From: Trichinella spiralis
Taxonomy: Eukaryota; Nematoda; Enoplea; Trichinellida; Trichinellidae
Length of the DNA stretch: 64,000 bases
NCBI GenBank assembly: GCA_000181795.3
Contig: CM012955.1
Location: 2,666,587 to 2,730,586, forward strand
Direction of reading: 5' to 3'
The position numbers were made by a program, and so were the translations under genes. Within the stretch, counting starts at the first letter, position 1, and every line of letters starts with the position of its first letter. The notes beneath the pieces are model-generated. The model was not told the DNA's origin and did not search any database. It was given only the letters and a program-made list of their open reading frames with translations. This document shows positions 33,801 through 55,285 of this stretch, one piece after another.

Positions 33801-35615
33801 GCGAAAAGAATACAGGGAGATAAAGAGACGAATTGTAGTATGTGAATTGTGATTTATATTCATATTTGTGGATTGATAATTTATGTTTAAAAAGAAAAAA
33901 GTGAAATAATGTACATTTGAATAATTTTTACAGTTGGGAGCAATTCGTGATAGGGAGAAGCGTGCGGCTGAAAAGATGCGCTTGAAGAGGGAAGAATTCT
34001 TAAAGATGGAACGTGAAGGGACGTTTCGAGCGGGAAAATCTGTGATTTTGCAAGGTTTGGAAAAACAGGTGAGAAATCAATAAGTTGAACAAGTTGTTAA
34101 AATCATTATCTGAAGAAGAGATTGAAAGTTCGGATGATAAAATTGGTACACAAAAAAAATTAGCAGATAGAAAATTTACACACACACACAGAATGAAATA
34201 GTATTAAATTAACCAATTGTTTAGTCAAATACAGTGGGAGAAGAAAGTCGTCAGAATGCCAATGAATTGAAAACTAGCGAAAAGAACCGGGACTGTTCTG
34301 GAGATGAAACGCGGTCGAGGCGCATAGATAATATACTGAGGATTGCTCTAGTAGCGGTTGAGCGGCTTCTAGCTATTTTCGATATGCGCATGCTTTTGAC
34401 CAGGATGTTGGAAGACGCTATGAAGGATATTGACCAAAGAGGCCATTTGGAGCGTTCAGAAAATACGAATATTTCCGAAGAGCAGCAGCAGCAGCAGCAG
34501 CAGCAATTGAACGAGCGTCAACAGTGCAGAGGAGAAAATGATTTGCCTGAAATATCCGAGAGGGAAAGTTGCAAGCTTGGACAAGAAGAACAAGACAAAA
34601 AGCCGAAAGTGGAAGAGCTGACAAAAGAGATTGCGGTTTGTAGGTTGGATGACGAACGTTGCCAGGGAAATTGCAAGCTTGAACAAGAAGAACAAGACAA
34701 GAAGCCGAAAGTGGAAGAGGAGCTGACAACGAATATTGTAGTTTGTTCGTTGGATGATGAACGCTATCCATTGTGCAGACCAAATGTAGAGGAAATAAAA
34801 GGTGGTAAATTTTGATTTGATTTATATATTTTTTTTCACTTGTTCTGGTGAAAAAGAGTTTGACGACGTCATTGGGAATTTGATCATTTTTAGAAATGAC
34901 GTGGAATGAATATTTGGTGCTGTTGAAGGAGGATTTGGCGCACAGTTGTTTGGAAGCGCATCGAGATCCAGGTGCGGAAATTTATTTCCTTATTGAACCT
35001 GTGATTCGAAATGAGAAGAGGGAAATTTTAATTTTCAAATCAACACTGCCATCCGCGTCAACATTTGCATCATCTTTTGAACAACCTCCGGCAGTTCATC
35101 AAGTAGAAGTGAAATATAAGAGTGCGCTTTTTGTAGAACCAGACGGTCGCTCAAGAAGGCATCAGTGCAAATTTACGTACCGCAACGATTTGGTTCGATT
35201 TCTTCCTCCAAATGCCAGTGGAAATTTGCCGGGAAAAAACTTTCAAACTTGTGGAATGGAACCGCCGGACGACATTCCAATCACACTTTTTATTGGTGTT
35301 AAAAAGACAATTGATAATGGCTCAGAAATGTATACGTGTATTGTCGAGCTTCACGAATTGGTGCTATGTAGAAAGCCTTTTCAACAAAAATCGCCAAAAT
35401 TGATCCAAATTAAAAATCAGCCTGCTTTTCAATTTGCTACTCTTCGTTGCTCGACTAAAAGTATTGCAGGATTACCTCATTTGTCTACAATTCCTGAAAA
35501 TGGGGAAAGTAATAACATTTATTATAATGATAAATTTTTTTTCTGTTTTTGATCAACTAATATTTAAGATAATGATGACGTCAACGACAACGATGGCAGT
35601 GAGGATCAGCCGTGA
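30880..35615 (+). CDS. Divergent eIF3 subunit A-like protein with novel C-terminal region
   Basis: eIF3a is the PCI scaffold of translation initiation factor 3. Exons: 30880-30925, 30973-31294, 31348-31570, 31823-31963, 32021-32238, 32358-32523, 32778-32975, 33025-33151, 33283-33495, 33700-33834, 33934-34068, 34225-34804 (or 34801), 34894-35508, 35569-35615; about 1,054 residues. The N-terminus (DALRKANELISDGKKELAL) matches human [40 protein letters not shown] matches [36 protein letters not shown] and TRILLAVLSI match the helical repeat, and ERLERELAYASRRNIVDLR the PCI domain. The charged helix after PCI is short, and the long Arg/Asp-rich tail of animal eIF3a is absent. Instead, about 410 residues I cannot place follow: a Gln run, two tandem 34-residue repeats, a globular segment and an acidic end. 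The 32975/33025 junction does not keep frame (1 nt excess), so an indel, unusual splicing or damage is possible. It may be a paralogue. Confidence 0.75.
34483..34504 (+). repeat. CAG-type poly-Gln run in the eIF3a-like gene
   Basis: Seven CAG codons followed by CAA code for a Gln run of eight residues, just before the tandem repeats. Such runs vary in length and help mark this part as low-complexity. Confidence 0.85.
34564..34763 (+). repeat. Two tandem coding repeats of about 100 nt
   Basis: Copies at about 34564-34659 and 34664-34763 encode near-identical segments with the core QEEQDKKPKVEE followed by a V/A-V-C-x-LDDER end. Identity at DNA level is high, so the duplication looks young compared with the divergence of the gene. 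One Glu codon is inserted in the second copy. Confidence 0.85.
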
Positions 35616-36676
35616 TAATATTATCTCTCTCTCTCTCTCTCTTTCTCTGTATGCGTGTGAACTATCGGTGAAAGGATATGGTGTATGATAAATGAAGCAA
35701 TCCACCATTCCATTCTACTACCTTCTTTTTAGATATTACTTTTAGTTTTTTATGGTATTTTTAAATGCATTTTAAATGTATATTTTTAAAGCAGTTCGAT
35801 TGTGAATTCTCAATTCATCTTTTTTATTATTATACTACTTATATGTTATTTATATTCTTGCAATGTTTTTATTATTTTGTTTTTTTTTATAATCTCAGAT
35901 TGAGTGCGAGAATTGATATAGAGAATGTTTGAACTGAAGAAGCACAGCTTCGTTTATCTGTGCTTATGTTATGATCCAGAACACACGTCGAACACCAAAG
36001 CAGTTTATTTGTTGCAGATCGTTTTGGTGGAGGAAAATGGATCAATTTTTGAAATGCTTGTACACTTGAAACTGGGATTATTAATTAAATTATTTTTATT
36101 TTTTTGAATTGTACAAAGTTGCTCAACTGTATACAACAATGCGAAAGTGTTTGATTGAAGTGAAAAAGTTGAAAGTGAAGAAGACTAAGGAAGAAGCAGC
36201 TTGAAATTTCTAGCTGTCGCGTAATTGTATAAAATGATTATCCGTTTGATTTGGGGCTTTATTTTTTTTTATCTTTAGTCTTTGAACGCTTTGAAACAAA
36301 GTCGATAACAACGGAGTAAGCAAGCTTGTCTCGTCTGTTGAAGAATCCAAGTGCTACAGCGCATATATAAACACGCATGCATGTTTATCATTTGTCATGA
36401 TAGCTTTTCATCAGAATATAAGTGGCGCAGAATTTAATGAAATTAAAACAAGCAAACAAACAAGAAATATTAGCATAAAGTGGTTTGTATTATTGTTGTT
36501 GTATACTGGTTTTCAGTTGTTTATTGGTTCAGTTTCAATGCGTAGTAAATACATGGTGGCACAACTGTGCTGTGGGAAGTTTCTTCGACGAAAATTCAGT
36601 CAGTCGGTCATACATTAGCAGTAGTATTAGTAGTAGTTCACGGATATCTTTGATTCAATTAATAAACAAATTCAAT

Positions 36677-36700
36677 TCCCCCTCCCTCCCCCCCCCCCCC
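36677..36700 (-). repeat. C-rich run, G-quadruplex-capable on the minus strand
   Basis: Two CCCTCCC-type units are followed by about 13 C residues. Read on the minus strand this gives four or more G tracts of three or longer separated by single A residues. It stands out in AT-rich surroundings. Confidence 0.7.
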
Positions 36701-37564
36701 ATTTCATTTTTCAGTGTTGTTGACAATGCTTACCTTTTTCCACGCCTGAATCACGTCCCACGTGTCACTACTTCCTTCCTGTACAACACGCATGTGACGT
36801 TATCTAAAATCAGATTTCTCGAATATTATTTGATAAACCACTGTTTTTATGTTTAATTTTTTTTAATACACGTTTCACTTGACTTGTGCGTCATTGTCGG
36901 CTTGCTTATCGCAAAGTGGCCGGTGACATGAAGCAAATTGGCGGTATTTTCTGCTCGCTTTTCCAGATCGTCATTCAACTGAGTTGTTTTTTTATTTTTT
37001 TAAAATGTTTTTTATTCATAATTTAAATTGTTTATTTGTTTACTTTTATGTTCTTTCTTGATTTTTTTGTGGTCAACCGACTTGTAAGTCATGAGAGGTA
37101 TTTTGGGTTTTTTTGTTCAACTCAATTGCGTTGTGTTTAATATATTTTTTTTTGCTTTTCAACCTTCCCCATGTAAAGTTCGACCAGTGAGAAGTGGATT
37201 TGTATTTGTGAAAATTGATTTTATTTGAAATTGTGATAGAAAAAGCAAGAGCAGTTTTGAAGAAGAAAAATTAACAATAATAATAATAATAATAGTGTGA
37301 AAATGTGCTGTTTTGCATATTTTGTGGGTGTTGTTCAATTTCGTTTAATAAGTAAGTATTGTTGTTTGTGTATGTGTGTGTATGTGTTGAATTGAAATTG
37401 AGATAAATTATAAAGTGGAAAATAAAATTGAAAACAATTTGTTGAAATGCATCAAATGGATTCAATGTATCACTTCCGGGTCGATCAGTTTTGCATTTTC
37501 AATCGAATCAATCAATAATGAATCAGCACATTTCCAATCCGAAACAAGATTCACCACATCGAAT

Positions 37565-37635
37565 AGTACAGTATAGTATCGGATAGTATAGTATAGTGCA
37601 GTGTAGTGTAATATAGTGTGCTGTAGTATAGTATG
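37565..37635 (+). repeat. Degenerate pentanucleotide tandem repeat (AGTAT/AGTGT)
   Basis: About fourteen five-base units of the form AGTAT, AGTGC or AGTGT follow each other with point differences. No coding or RNA feature overlaps it. Confidence 0.75.
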
Positions 37636-39193
37636 GTTAGCCGGCCGAGATAAACAGCTCGAAACAAACAACGCTCATGTATATACATACGTATGTATTG
37701 ATTTTTAACTGGTGACATATAACCGAGTGCGTATTGCTATTCTTGTTATTGTTCTAGCTTTGTCTGGCGGTGCGATTCGTCCAACGGAAGCAGCTTTCCA
37801 TTGCAGTTAGTTTCGAATTTGAACAACAAGCAGAAATTGCAGATAAAGCTCCTCCACTGATTGGTCGGAGAAAGAGGTCAGAGAAGAAGCTTCTTCCTCC
37901 GGTTTTCACTACACTAGCTTGAATTCGTAAAAAGGAAGAGTCGCGGAACAAACAAAATTAGTCACAAGCGACAAAGCCGATAGTAGCAGATGCATATTTA
38001 TGCATCGAGGTTAGTTTAAATTTAAATTTCTTTATTGTTGTTGTTGTTGTTGTTGTTTCTGTTTATTCGAATTTCAAATGAACATCAGTCTCGACGCGCT
38101 AACTTCTGGTGGAATGTGAATTGTTGTTGTGGTAGCTGAAGTGGAAATATTGTGTGGGGAAAAAAAGAAATAGTTGGTTTTTTTGGATAATCGTGTGATG
38201 CGATTGAAAAACGCCAACGTGGCGTGATAATGGTTGGAAATTGGTTGAAAGACATGCATGTGCGATGGGGATATGTGTTTTTCTTTTCAAAAACAAAAAC
38301 AAAAGCGAAATCACACGGCTAGTGCAGCTTGCGAGCTGTTGTTAGCATGTTCGATGGAGACTGATGTTGGACCGATTTTTCGATGCTACTCGACTAGAAA
38401 TTGCAATATTCGACAACAATTACAACGCGGGTGGTTTAGTTGAAACCGTTATAAACTTTACTCTTACAGTACTACTACCACTAATAATAATAATAATACT
38501 TATTATTACTATTACTGTTTGTTATTGATTTTTAATTTTCATTCACCATCTTCATGTCACGTTGGTAAGATTAGCGAATGGATGTGAATGTTTTTTTTTT
38601 CTCTTTTTCATTTTATTCCAATTTTTGATCACTTCACAAATTTAACGACTCAACCGAGCCGAAGAAAACAACCATTTAAACTTCCTGCTTGATGTGGCCG
38701 GACGGACGGTAAGCCGTTGCAACCGGCTGCTTTCAGCCGATAGCCGCCGGCTGAACAGGCGCTGTAAAAGCCGAACAGTTAAATTGACCAATCGCCAAAC
38801 AGTGTTGGTCACGTGACCACAGGGCCCGGTCGTTGGCTTCCATCCTCTGAGATGCATTTGCCGACGGACATTGGTCTCATAACGTGCCAGTATAATGTCT
38901 TGTCAATGTTGACACCGTTTTTGTGCAATAACTGCATTTCTCTGTTGGTTAAATTGAATTTTCACTGTTCAAATTATTCATGAGTACATGGGGTTTTGGC
39001 GGAGATTTTTTCTACAAGCTTCTGTTACATATACATATATATATATATATATATAAGCGTCATCGGTTATGAATTTTGATGGAAACAATTTTTCTTTTTA
39101 GGAATGTAGTCAGTTTTGTCGGTATATAATTTGCTTTCGGAGTTCTTTGGAAGGCCTCCTCCAAGCCATCTGCAAACAACAACGCTCATTGTA

Positions 39194-48454
<9,261 letters not shown>

Positions 48455-49044
48455 TTGCCAGTAAGCTGTTTTCAAAGCTTTCCAACCGTATTAATTAACT
48501 TTTGACAATTTTTATATAATCGCAGTTGTTGAACAATTGCAAAAATAGTGTCCGGTACGAATCGGATGTTATTCTGTTTACATACATTTGTGTTTACAAT
48601 AAATGGATTTAAATATCCCCCTTTGTGCAGTTTTTGTTGGTATATTTTTTCAATTCGACATTTGCATTTTTTAAGATTCAAGCTAACTGTGAATAGTTCA
48701 ACTTTTGATGAATTTCATACTAGAAAAAATTCTGTTAATTCACGCAAATAGTTTCATAGTTGATTTATTTGTTTGTTTCCAATTTCAACAAAGGAGAAGC
48801 TATCAGGAAGGAAATGAAATTTTTCTCTGTGAAAATTGCCACCATGTATTTGTTTTATTGCGTAATAGCACATTTGTTATTCATATTTAATGCTAAGTAA
48901 TTGGGTCGAAGTAATCATAATTGGGAAAAATACGCGATGATGCTGCTACGGTGAGAAAATTTGCAAATGAAGCGTTAATGAGTTATATTAATCATAAAGC
49001 ACTAATAATCACAGGCTTGTTCATTTTGATTTTATCAAACCTAT

Positions 49045-49235
49045 CATACGTATTCTTTGAATTGATCTTCAACAAATTGGCAATAATTGAAAGTTGCTAG
49101 CGCACCGCTTGTACAACCCACTGGGCAATTGTAGGTTGGATAAGAGACCTGCCACGCGCATTCGATGGAATATTTGCACCCAAGGTCGTTGACAAAATCC
49201 GACTTCTTCGTCACAGTGGTCCCACTTTTGGCAGC
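49045..49235 (-). pseudogene. Possible terminal exon of a Cys-rich secreted protein, maybe decayed
   Basis: A minus-strand frame open from 49235 ends in a stop at 49045 and includes LGCKYSIECAWQVSYP, then YNCPVGCTSG and NYCQFVEDQFKEYV. Its Cys spacing looks protein-like. A second frame on the same strand upstream (MSCQKWDHCDEEVGFC) also looks coding and overlaps it out of frame, which suggests a frameshift in a decaying gene. I do not recognise the family. Confidence 0.3.
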
Positions 49236-50236
49236 TCATGTTGGGCAGGTTTTTTCCTTTTTTCCATTTTCCGAATCAAATCAACAGCAATTAAGCACAT
49301 GCCAGAAAAGTAAGTAGGTGAGCAATATTATTCAATGACGTCACCAAAATTGTTGGGATATCTAACAACTGGTCTGGGAAAATATGTCTTTACAAGCTAT
49401 TATTACAAAACAAGCGTACTTTTTTGTTTTAGAATACCTCATGATTTGGATTTTGAATTTTTAAACAAAATTTTAATCGAAAATAGAATTATTTTAAAAA
49501 ATACACATAACCACATTTTTTGTATGAAAAATTTGCTAAACTTTTGCATTAAATATTATAGACATCAAATTATTTTTGAAAAATTATAATTCATAAATAT
49601 ATATACTTGTCACGTGTTGCATTATTTGCATTTTATCATCCATATTCTTGCGATTAATGTGTCAGTGTTTGAAATTTGCAAAGTACTGTTTGTTAATTAC
49701 TCACAGAGGCGAGAAATGCTTCAAATGTCCATCCAAAATGATGGACATGTTCTCTCTCTTTTTGTTGTTGGCACATTAAAAATGCAGATAATCCATTTGC
49801 AATTTTGTTCAGTTCAGTTTTGAAAATTAACTATTTGCTAAATGAAAATTTGCTTTGCATTGAAAATTATTGAAAGTATTGTTGGCAATTTACTAAAGCT
49901 TTACAAAATTACAAATAACATGCAGTATTCGTATGCAATTTTCAAAATACTTTATTCAAATCTACATGGTAGTACATGAACCGAAAAAAAGAGAATTCAA
50001 ATTTCAGTGCATTTCATTCCCATCAACAAAGTGCTTGTGATTTTAAATGAAAAAATAGTAAAATGCTCTGGACGTTATATAATTCACAAAAGCATATTTA
50101 CTTATTCTTCATACAGTGGAAATTTTATTTCATGGGTCAAGAAGGAATTATTGCAGTTTTTTATATATTTTTTCCAAATATTTTACCGGCTTTGCAAAAA
50201 TCATTTTATGAGCATACCAACTTTATCATCCGTACG

Positions 50237-50405
50237 TTAACTATCAATGCCAGCTGTAGCATTTGAATGTGGCGTCAGCTGCTCAATTTTTTCATTATCA
50301 ATTGCGTTGACCATGTCTTCGTTAAATGGTCTGTTGGCGCCAGTGGTTGAACTTTCTTGTCTATTAGAACAGTACCGGGCAGTGGCATAATCATCTTTTG
50401 AAAAA
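50237..50405 (-). CDS. Possible C-terminal exon of an unknown minus-strand gene
   Basis: After an acceptor-like CTTAG on the minus strand, an open frame of 55 residues (FSKDDYATARYCSNRQ ... NATAGID) ends in a stop. Its residue mix is balanced, with Asp, Asn, Thr and Ala, unlike chance frames in AT-rich DNA. No upstream exon could be paired with it confidently. Confidence 0.25.
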
Positions 50406-52958
50406 CTAAGATCTGCGCATGGCAAAATGACATTTACATTACTGCGTAATTTATTATTTATGATAACATTAAACAAATAAAAGCATCAAGGTTAATCCAC
50501 TTTAAAAATAGCAGCAGTAATTTGCTTTTTGCTTTCCAATTACGGCAAACTCTCATTGAAGATATGAATAATTTTTAAACGCAGTTTAAATTAAAAAAAG
50601 TTGCAGCAATTAAACCGCTACTACTGACACTGCCCTAGACTGTAGAATGGTAAATGCTGAAATGTTTAGCGCATGCTTTTTCAATTATTAAACTTTTGTT
50701 CAAACAAATATATATATATATATATATCATTTCGTTAAGCATTTGTTCTATATTAGCGACAGTAGTAGTACAACTTAATACAAAACAATACAGCTCACAA
50801 ATCAATAAGTTGACAAGTTCAACAGTCACAGAAATGATTCAAAAATTCAATCTGAGAATAGCTTATTTACAAGCAGCTGAATTTATGCCATTTTTATGAG
50901 ATTCTGGCGTTTATTTGACAAAATTCATCGAATCTTATTCTATCCCTTTTCTTCCCCTTCCCCTACCCCCTCTCCAAATGAATTTCGACTAAATAATTAA
51001 AGTGTTGTTATGTGTATATAGGCGCATACTGCTGATTTTTTTCCGTGCAGCATTCTTATTTTTATTAATTGACTTGTAAGTTGAGGTTCAAATAAATCAG
51101 ATTTTTCATCAGGAAAGAGAATGTAGCCAGATATTTTGTCACAGATTAAATAATACAAAGAAATTAAATGTTCCAGATGGCAACTTCAAAATGTGAAGGA
51201 ATTAAATAGAAATTAAATCTCAAATCATAATAACTGAACCATGGTGCATAATATTTTCTTACTAGCTGTATGTTTTTTATGATAAGAAAAGGGAAACAAA
51301 AACATCGCTGATTTGGTCATAGGAAGTAAACAATACAAATGTGGAAAGCTAATGATGGCCATAGATAATGCTAGCTTCAAAATTCGTTCTCTAGGATTTG
51401 TATAACTAAAATTGGTCTTATATTTGTAAATAATAGGCTGTAATGAATTTATTTCAACGTGTAATAAGTTATCAGCTTTCTGCTGCAAAGCTTAAAATAT
51501 ACCAGCATCATAGCTAGCTATATATGTATATATAATTCAAATAAAAGATCAAATTTCTCAGGAAGCATTTTTAATCATCTTATATAATAAAAGTGCTAGA
51601 ATCACTTCAAAATATTACAGTAACAAATAATAATCAAAATCCATACTTAAAGCAAACATTTTATTCTGCTGAAAGGTAATAAAAAGCAAAACGTGACAAG
51701 GAATTCAGGCCATCATTGCTGATAATGTTGCCATCTCTCTTTACAATGCGAGATAGATGTTTTCGGCAAAACATCATGAGACCGATTTGACATCGGCCTG
51801 TTTGAACCAAAAGGAAAATTCTTGAACGAAGTGACCTTCATGAAGCAAAAGTAATGGCCATCTAAAATGATGGTAACATTCAAATAAAAGTATCGATCGA
51901 ATTTATACCTTATGCGAACATTTGCAGCATCTATAAAAGAAGTTCAATTTAAAAAACGTGTCAGTTTTATTTAAAAAATAATTATCTTTGGTCGAGTGTC
52001 AAAATAAATCAAAATATCTACACCAGGGCACGTTGATGGCAAACTTTTTAGCATATGAATATTCGTGTTTAACTCTACTTTATAAAACGTTGAAAATATA
52101 GCAAAACATCTTTCATACTAAGAATTGAAAGCCGTACATTAAAAATTCATAAATAAATCTGATTTTTTTACATTGAATTTAAATATTTTGAAGAAATTGA
52201 GGAAATCGAATTATTATTACTTCTACTATCCCACAATAAATACATCATATATTGTAGTATCGTTGTGAGTAATATTGTTGACGAATATTGATAAATAATT
52301 ACACTGCAGATACATTCATCAAACATTTAATTAGGTATTTTGTAAAGCGGATGCATGTTCGTCCAATCCCAAAGTTTAGAAAATATACAATCACAAAAAA
52401 TAGCAGTTAAGAAAATCAGTAATATTATATTTATTTAGGGGTGAAATATATGCGTGATGTTTTAATTTTTCAGATTTATATCCATCTTGATTTCAATTTT
52501 TGATGTAACGTAGATCATGAGATAATGAAAGATAAAAATCTGTTTTCAGAAGGAAAGCCAATTCACCCTTGGGGTTTAGTGCAGTTTGGCTATGTCGAGT
52601 AACTCCATGTGAGCCTTGTTTGTTTATTATGCAAATAAGTGGTCTTAAAATAGCCTTATCAGTAACAACGCCCTTGCTTACTTTGCTTAACTGACATGGC
52701 TAGCAGCGGCGACGTGTGACGTTCTCTCAGTTTATTGTTGTGCTTAATAACAAACAACTGAATACCACTTTTATTTAATAAAAAGTATTCAATTTGTCTA
52801 CCGTTGTTGTTTGCATTATTTTTTTTAACTTTTGTATATTCATTTTGAAAAACAGTTACTTGTTATATGTGAAAATTTGATTTTCAATTTAATATATGAT
52901 TTGCAACTTTTATCATACGATCAAGTGAGCATGTGATTTGATGTTTAGTATTTTACAG

Positions 52959-53011
52959 ACATGAAGAAGAATGAAGACGCGGACAACACAAAGCACAACT
53001 AAAAACAAAAG
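52959..53011 (+). other. Possible SmB 5' UTR exon with a 13-codon upstream ORF
   Basis: The segment lies between TTTTACAG and GTATGT, so both borders are good splice sites. It contains ATG at 52961 followed by 13 codons and a stop at 53002, too short for a protein exon. A 5' UTR exon of the SmB gene is the simplest reading. Confidence 0.35.
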
Positions 53012-53717
53012 GTATGTGCGGTTCTCTATTCTGTAGGTGTTGGCTAGGGAAGCATTTTAAAGTGCAATTCTCCCTTCGTTGAAGTTAACAACAAACTTTA
53101 AGTGGTTCAGATATGAATTAATGCAGTATTTGAGTTTTCACACTGAAAAATTTACGTATACAATTGCTTTCATGGTCACATGTTCATATTCATCAAATTA
53201 AAAAATGCTAAATTAAGTCTGATACGGAAATTAAATAATTTTAGAAATTTCCAGATTTACAGTTAAAAGCCTTTTACAAATAAATAAAACAACAACTTAA
53301 AAATTTGAATTTAATCATTACAGTAAATGCTGAAATTACTATTAGGTATACTGTAGACAAAAAAGTTGGACTGTTTATTTTTCAAACCAAAACTTATTTT
53401 GAAGTATTTATATAGCATTTAAAATGTATTTGTGTAATATTTTATATTAACTATTTGTTGATGCTTTTAATCATTTTGCATTATCAAAAATGTTTCCATA
53501 CTGTAGCCTAAAGCTATATTTTATTTCAGTTATCCGAGAAATGATCAGTTAACCGTAGTAGTTTAATCTGTATTTTAAATCAAGTCTTTTTTAATTTTCA
53601 TATTCTTTCTTTTAAAAAAAATGTAATGCAGGTTCATGTTGACCATACGCAGATAGTCATAGGTCATTCGTTTGTTTGGTATTCTGTCGTTTGGTAGCTG
53701 GAAATAATCACGCAAAA

Positions 53718-55285
53718 ATGGTAGCTTTCAATTTGCAGTTGAAAGAAATAAATATTTTTTTGATTTATTTTTGTTTAGACTGTTGGAAAAAGTCATAAGA
53801 TGATTGGGCATCTGAATTATCGGGTGAAAATAGTTTTACAAGATTCACGAATTCTAATCGGATATTTGAAAGGTGAGCTTCAAAAATTATTGAATTTATT
53901 TGGCAGAAACTGTTGCTGTGTATTTATTATTTTATTTTTTTATTCTATTAGGTATTTTTCGAATTTTTATTTTTGATGATAGGACTGACTTTTTACGTAC
54001 TAGTTAATGACTACCATGGTTATGCGATGCTTCTGCATTATTACGGCTCGTTCATGACTAAAACATTTTAGTTAAAACGGTTTCTCACAGTTTTTTGTAT
54101 AGTTTATTGTTGCGTGAAGCATGAAATTAAAAAGTTCTATGAAGTGTGAAGTTTCCTAATCATTAGTTGAATTTGTAAATTTACAATTTTTAAAGCGAAA
54201 TTACTTTTAATTGCATGCTATTTAATTTTTTTTCTTAATTTAATTAGCATCCTTTTGGTTATTATTAGTTAGTTACAAGGTACGGAGGTTCTCAATATTG
54301 AATTGAAACTGCTATTTAAAAGGTGGACACAAACGTGCATATCGTTTCCGCAAGGGTGATTTTTTTTTCAGAGTGATTGGTTTTAGAAGTTCTAGTAATT
54401 CCTTTGAATCACTTAAAAGTGATGTAAGTGCTTTTTTTGTTATTTATGCTTTTGAAAATATTAAGTGATTGTTGTAAACTAAGCATATTTACTGTGCACT
54501 GTAGCATCATTGACAAAGAAGCATGAACTTTTTATGATAAAAATGGAATTATTTTAGATTTTATAAAGTCAATTGTTTGCATTATGCATAAATGAAGTCA
54601 AATTTTGGATTTTCAGATATTATAATTTTCAGCTTTTTTTAGCATTTGACAAGTATATGAATGTTGTATTGTCCGACTGCGAAGAATTTCGTCGCTATCG
54701 GCCGAAAGAGGGACGAACAGCAGAGCGCGAAGAAAAGCGCACTCTTGGATTTATTTTACTTCGTGGCGAGCACATTGTTAGTATGTCGGTTGATGGTCCA
54801 CCTTTAAAAGATGTATGCATTTTGATAAATTGATTAAATTAAATTTATTGACAATTAAAGCTGAAACCTTAGGACGATGTTCCGCAAATTCCGAAGTGTG
54901 GTGGTATTCCTGGACCGGGAATGGCAAAACCTGTTGGACGCGGAATGCCATTCGTTCCAATGCCTGGAATGGCACCAGGTTTGATTTGGAAATTTTAATG
55001 CAATGATAATTATTTTGAAGGTATTATTTCTGTTAGGCTTACAAGGGCCAATCAGAGGAGTTGGTGGGCCTGCAACAGCGATGATGCAGCCGCAATATGG
55101 TATGCCAGGAACTCCGATGCCGGGAATGGTTCCACCACGTCTTCCTGGGACACCAATGCCTGTACGTCAACCCGGTTTTACTCCTGCTCCCCTAATGCGA
55201 GGTAACATGCTCTGTTGAATGGCTAGGCGCATTTTTTATGCAATTTCTTTTAGGCCCGCCGCCGCCACCTTCATCTTCAACTTGA
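53718..55285 (+). CDS. snr-2/SNRPB: Small nuclear ribonucleoprotein-associated protein B (SmB/B')
   Basis: Core Sm-ring protein of spliceosomal snRNPs. Exons: 53718-53720 (the ATG alone), 53779-53872, 54643-54812, 54873-54978, 55037-55201 and 55254-55285, giving 189 residues; human SmB has about 231-240. The start [20 protein letters not shown] matches human [20 protein letters not shown]. Sm1 is near residues 12-45 ([20 protein letters not shown]). Sm2 follows ([25 protein letters not shown]). The rest is the typical Gly/Met/Pro-rich tail (GTPMPG) ending in a run of five Pro and SSST. The initiator ATG is an exon by itself up to the first coding intron. AATAAA follows the stop at once (55286-55291), with another at 55346-55351. 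Confidence 0.95.

Larger units (their letters stand above)
35616..39193. other. Intergenic region with simple repeats, no firm gene
   Basis: About 3.6 kb between the eIF3a-like gene and cv-2. It holds a (TC)n run near 35624-35650, a C-rich run at 36677-36700, a degenerate AGTAT/AGTGT tract at about 37565-37635, a (TTG)n tract near 38034-38056, and a GC-richer stretch at about 38680-38860. A plus-strand frame of 56 codons after an acceptor-like TTCTAG at about 37755 ends at 37923. It contains RRKRSEKK but matches nothing I know. The GC-richer stretch may be the cv-2 promoter. Confidence 0.4.
48455..53717. other. Intergenic region, possible fragments of a minus-strand gene
   Basis: About 5.3 kb between cv-2 and SmB. 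Most is AT-rich without recognisable content. Two minus-strand stretches look exon-like and are listed separately (49045-49235 and 50237-50405); a third possible piece lies near 51750-51865. No complete gene can be assembled from them. A putative 5' UTR exon of SmB is at 52959-53011. Confidence 0.4.
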
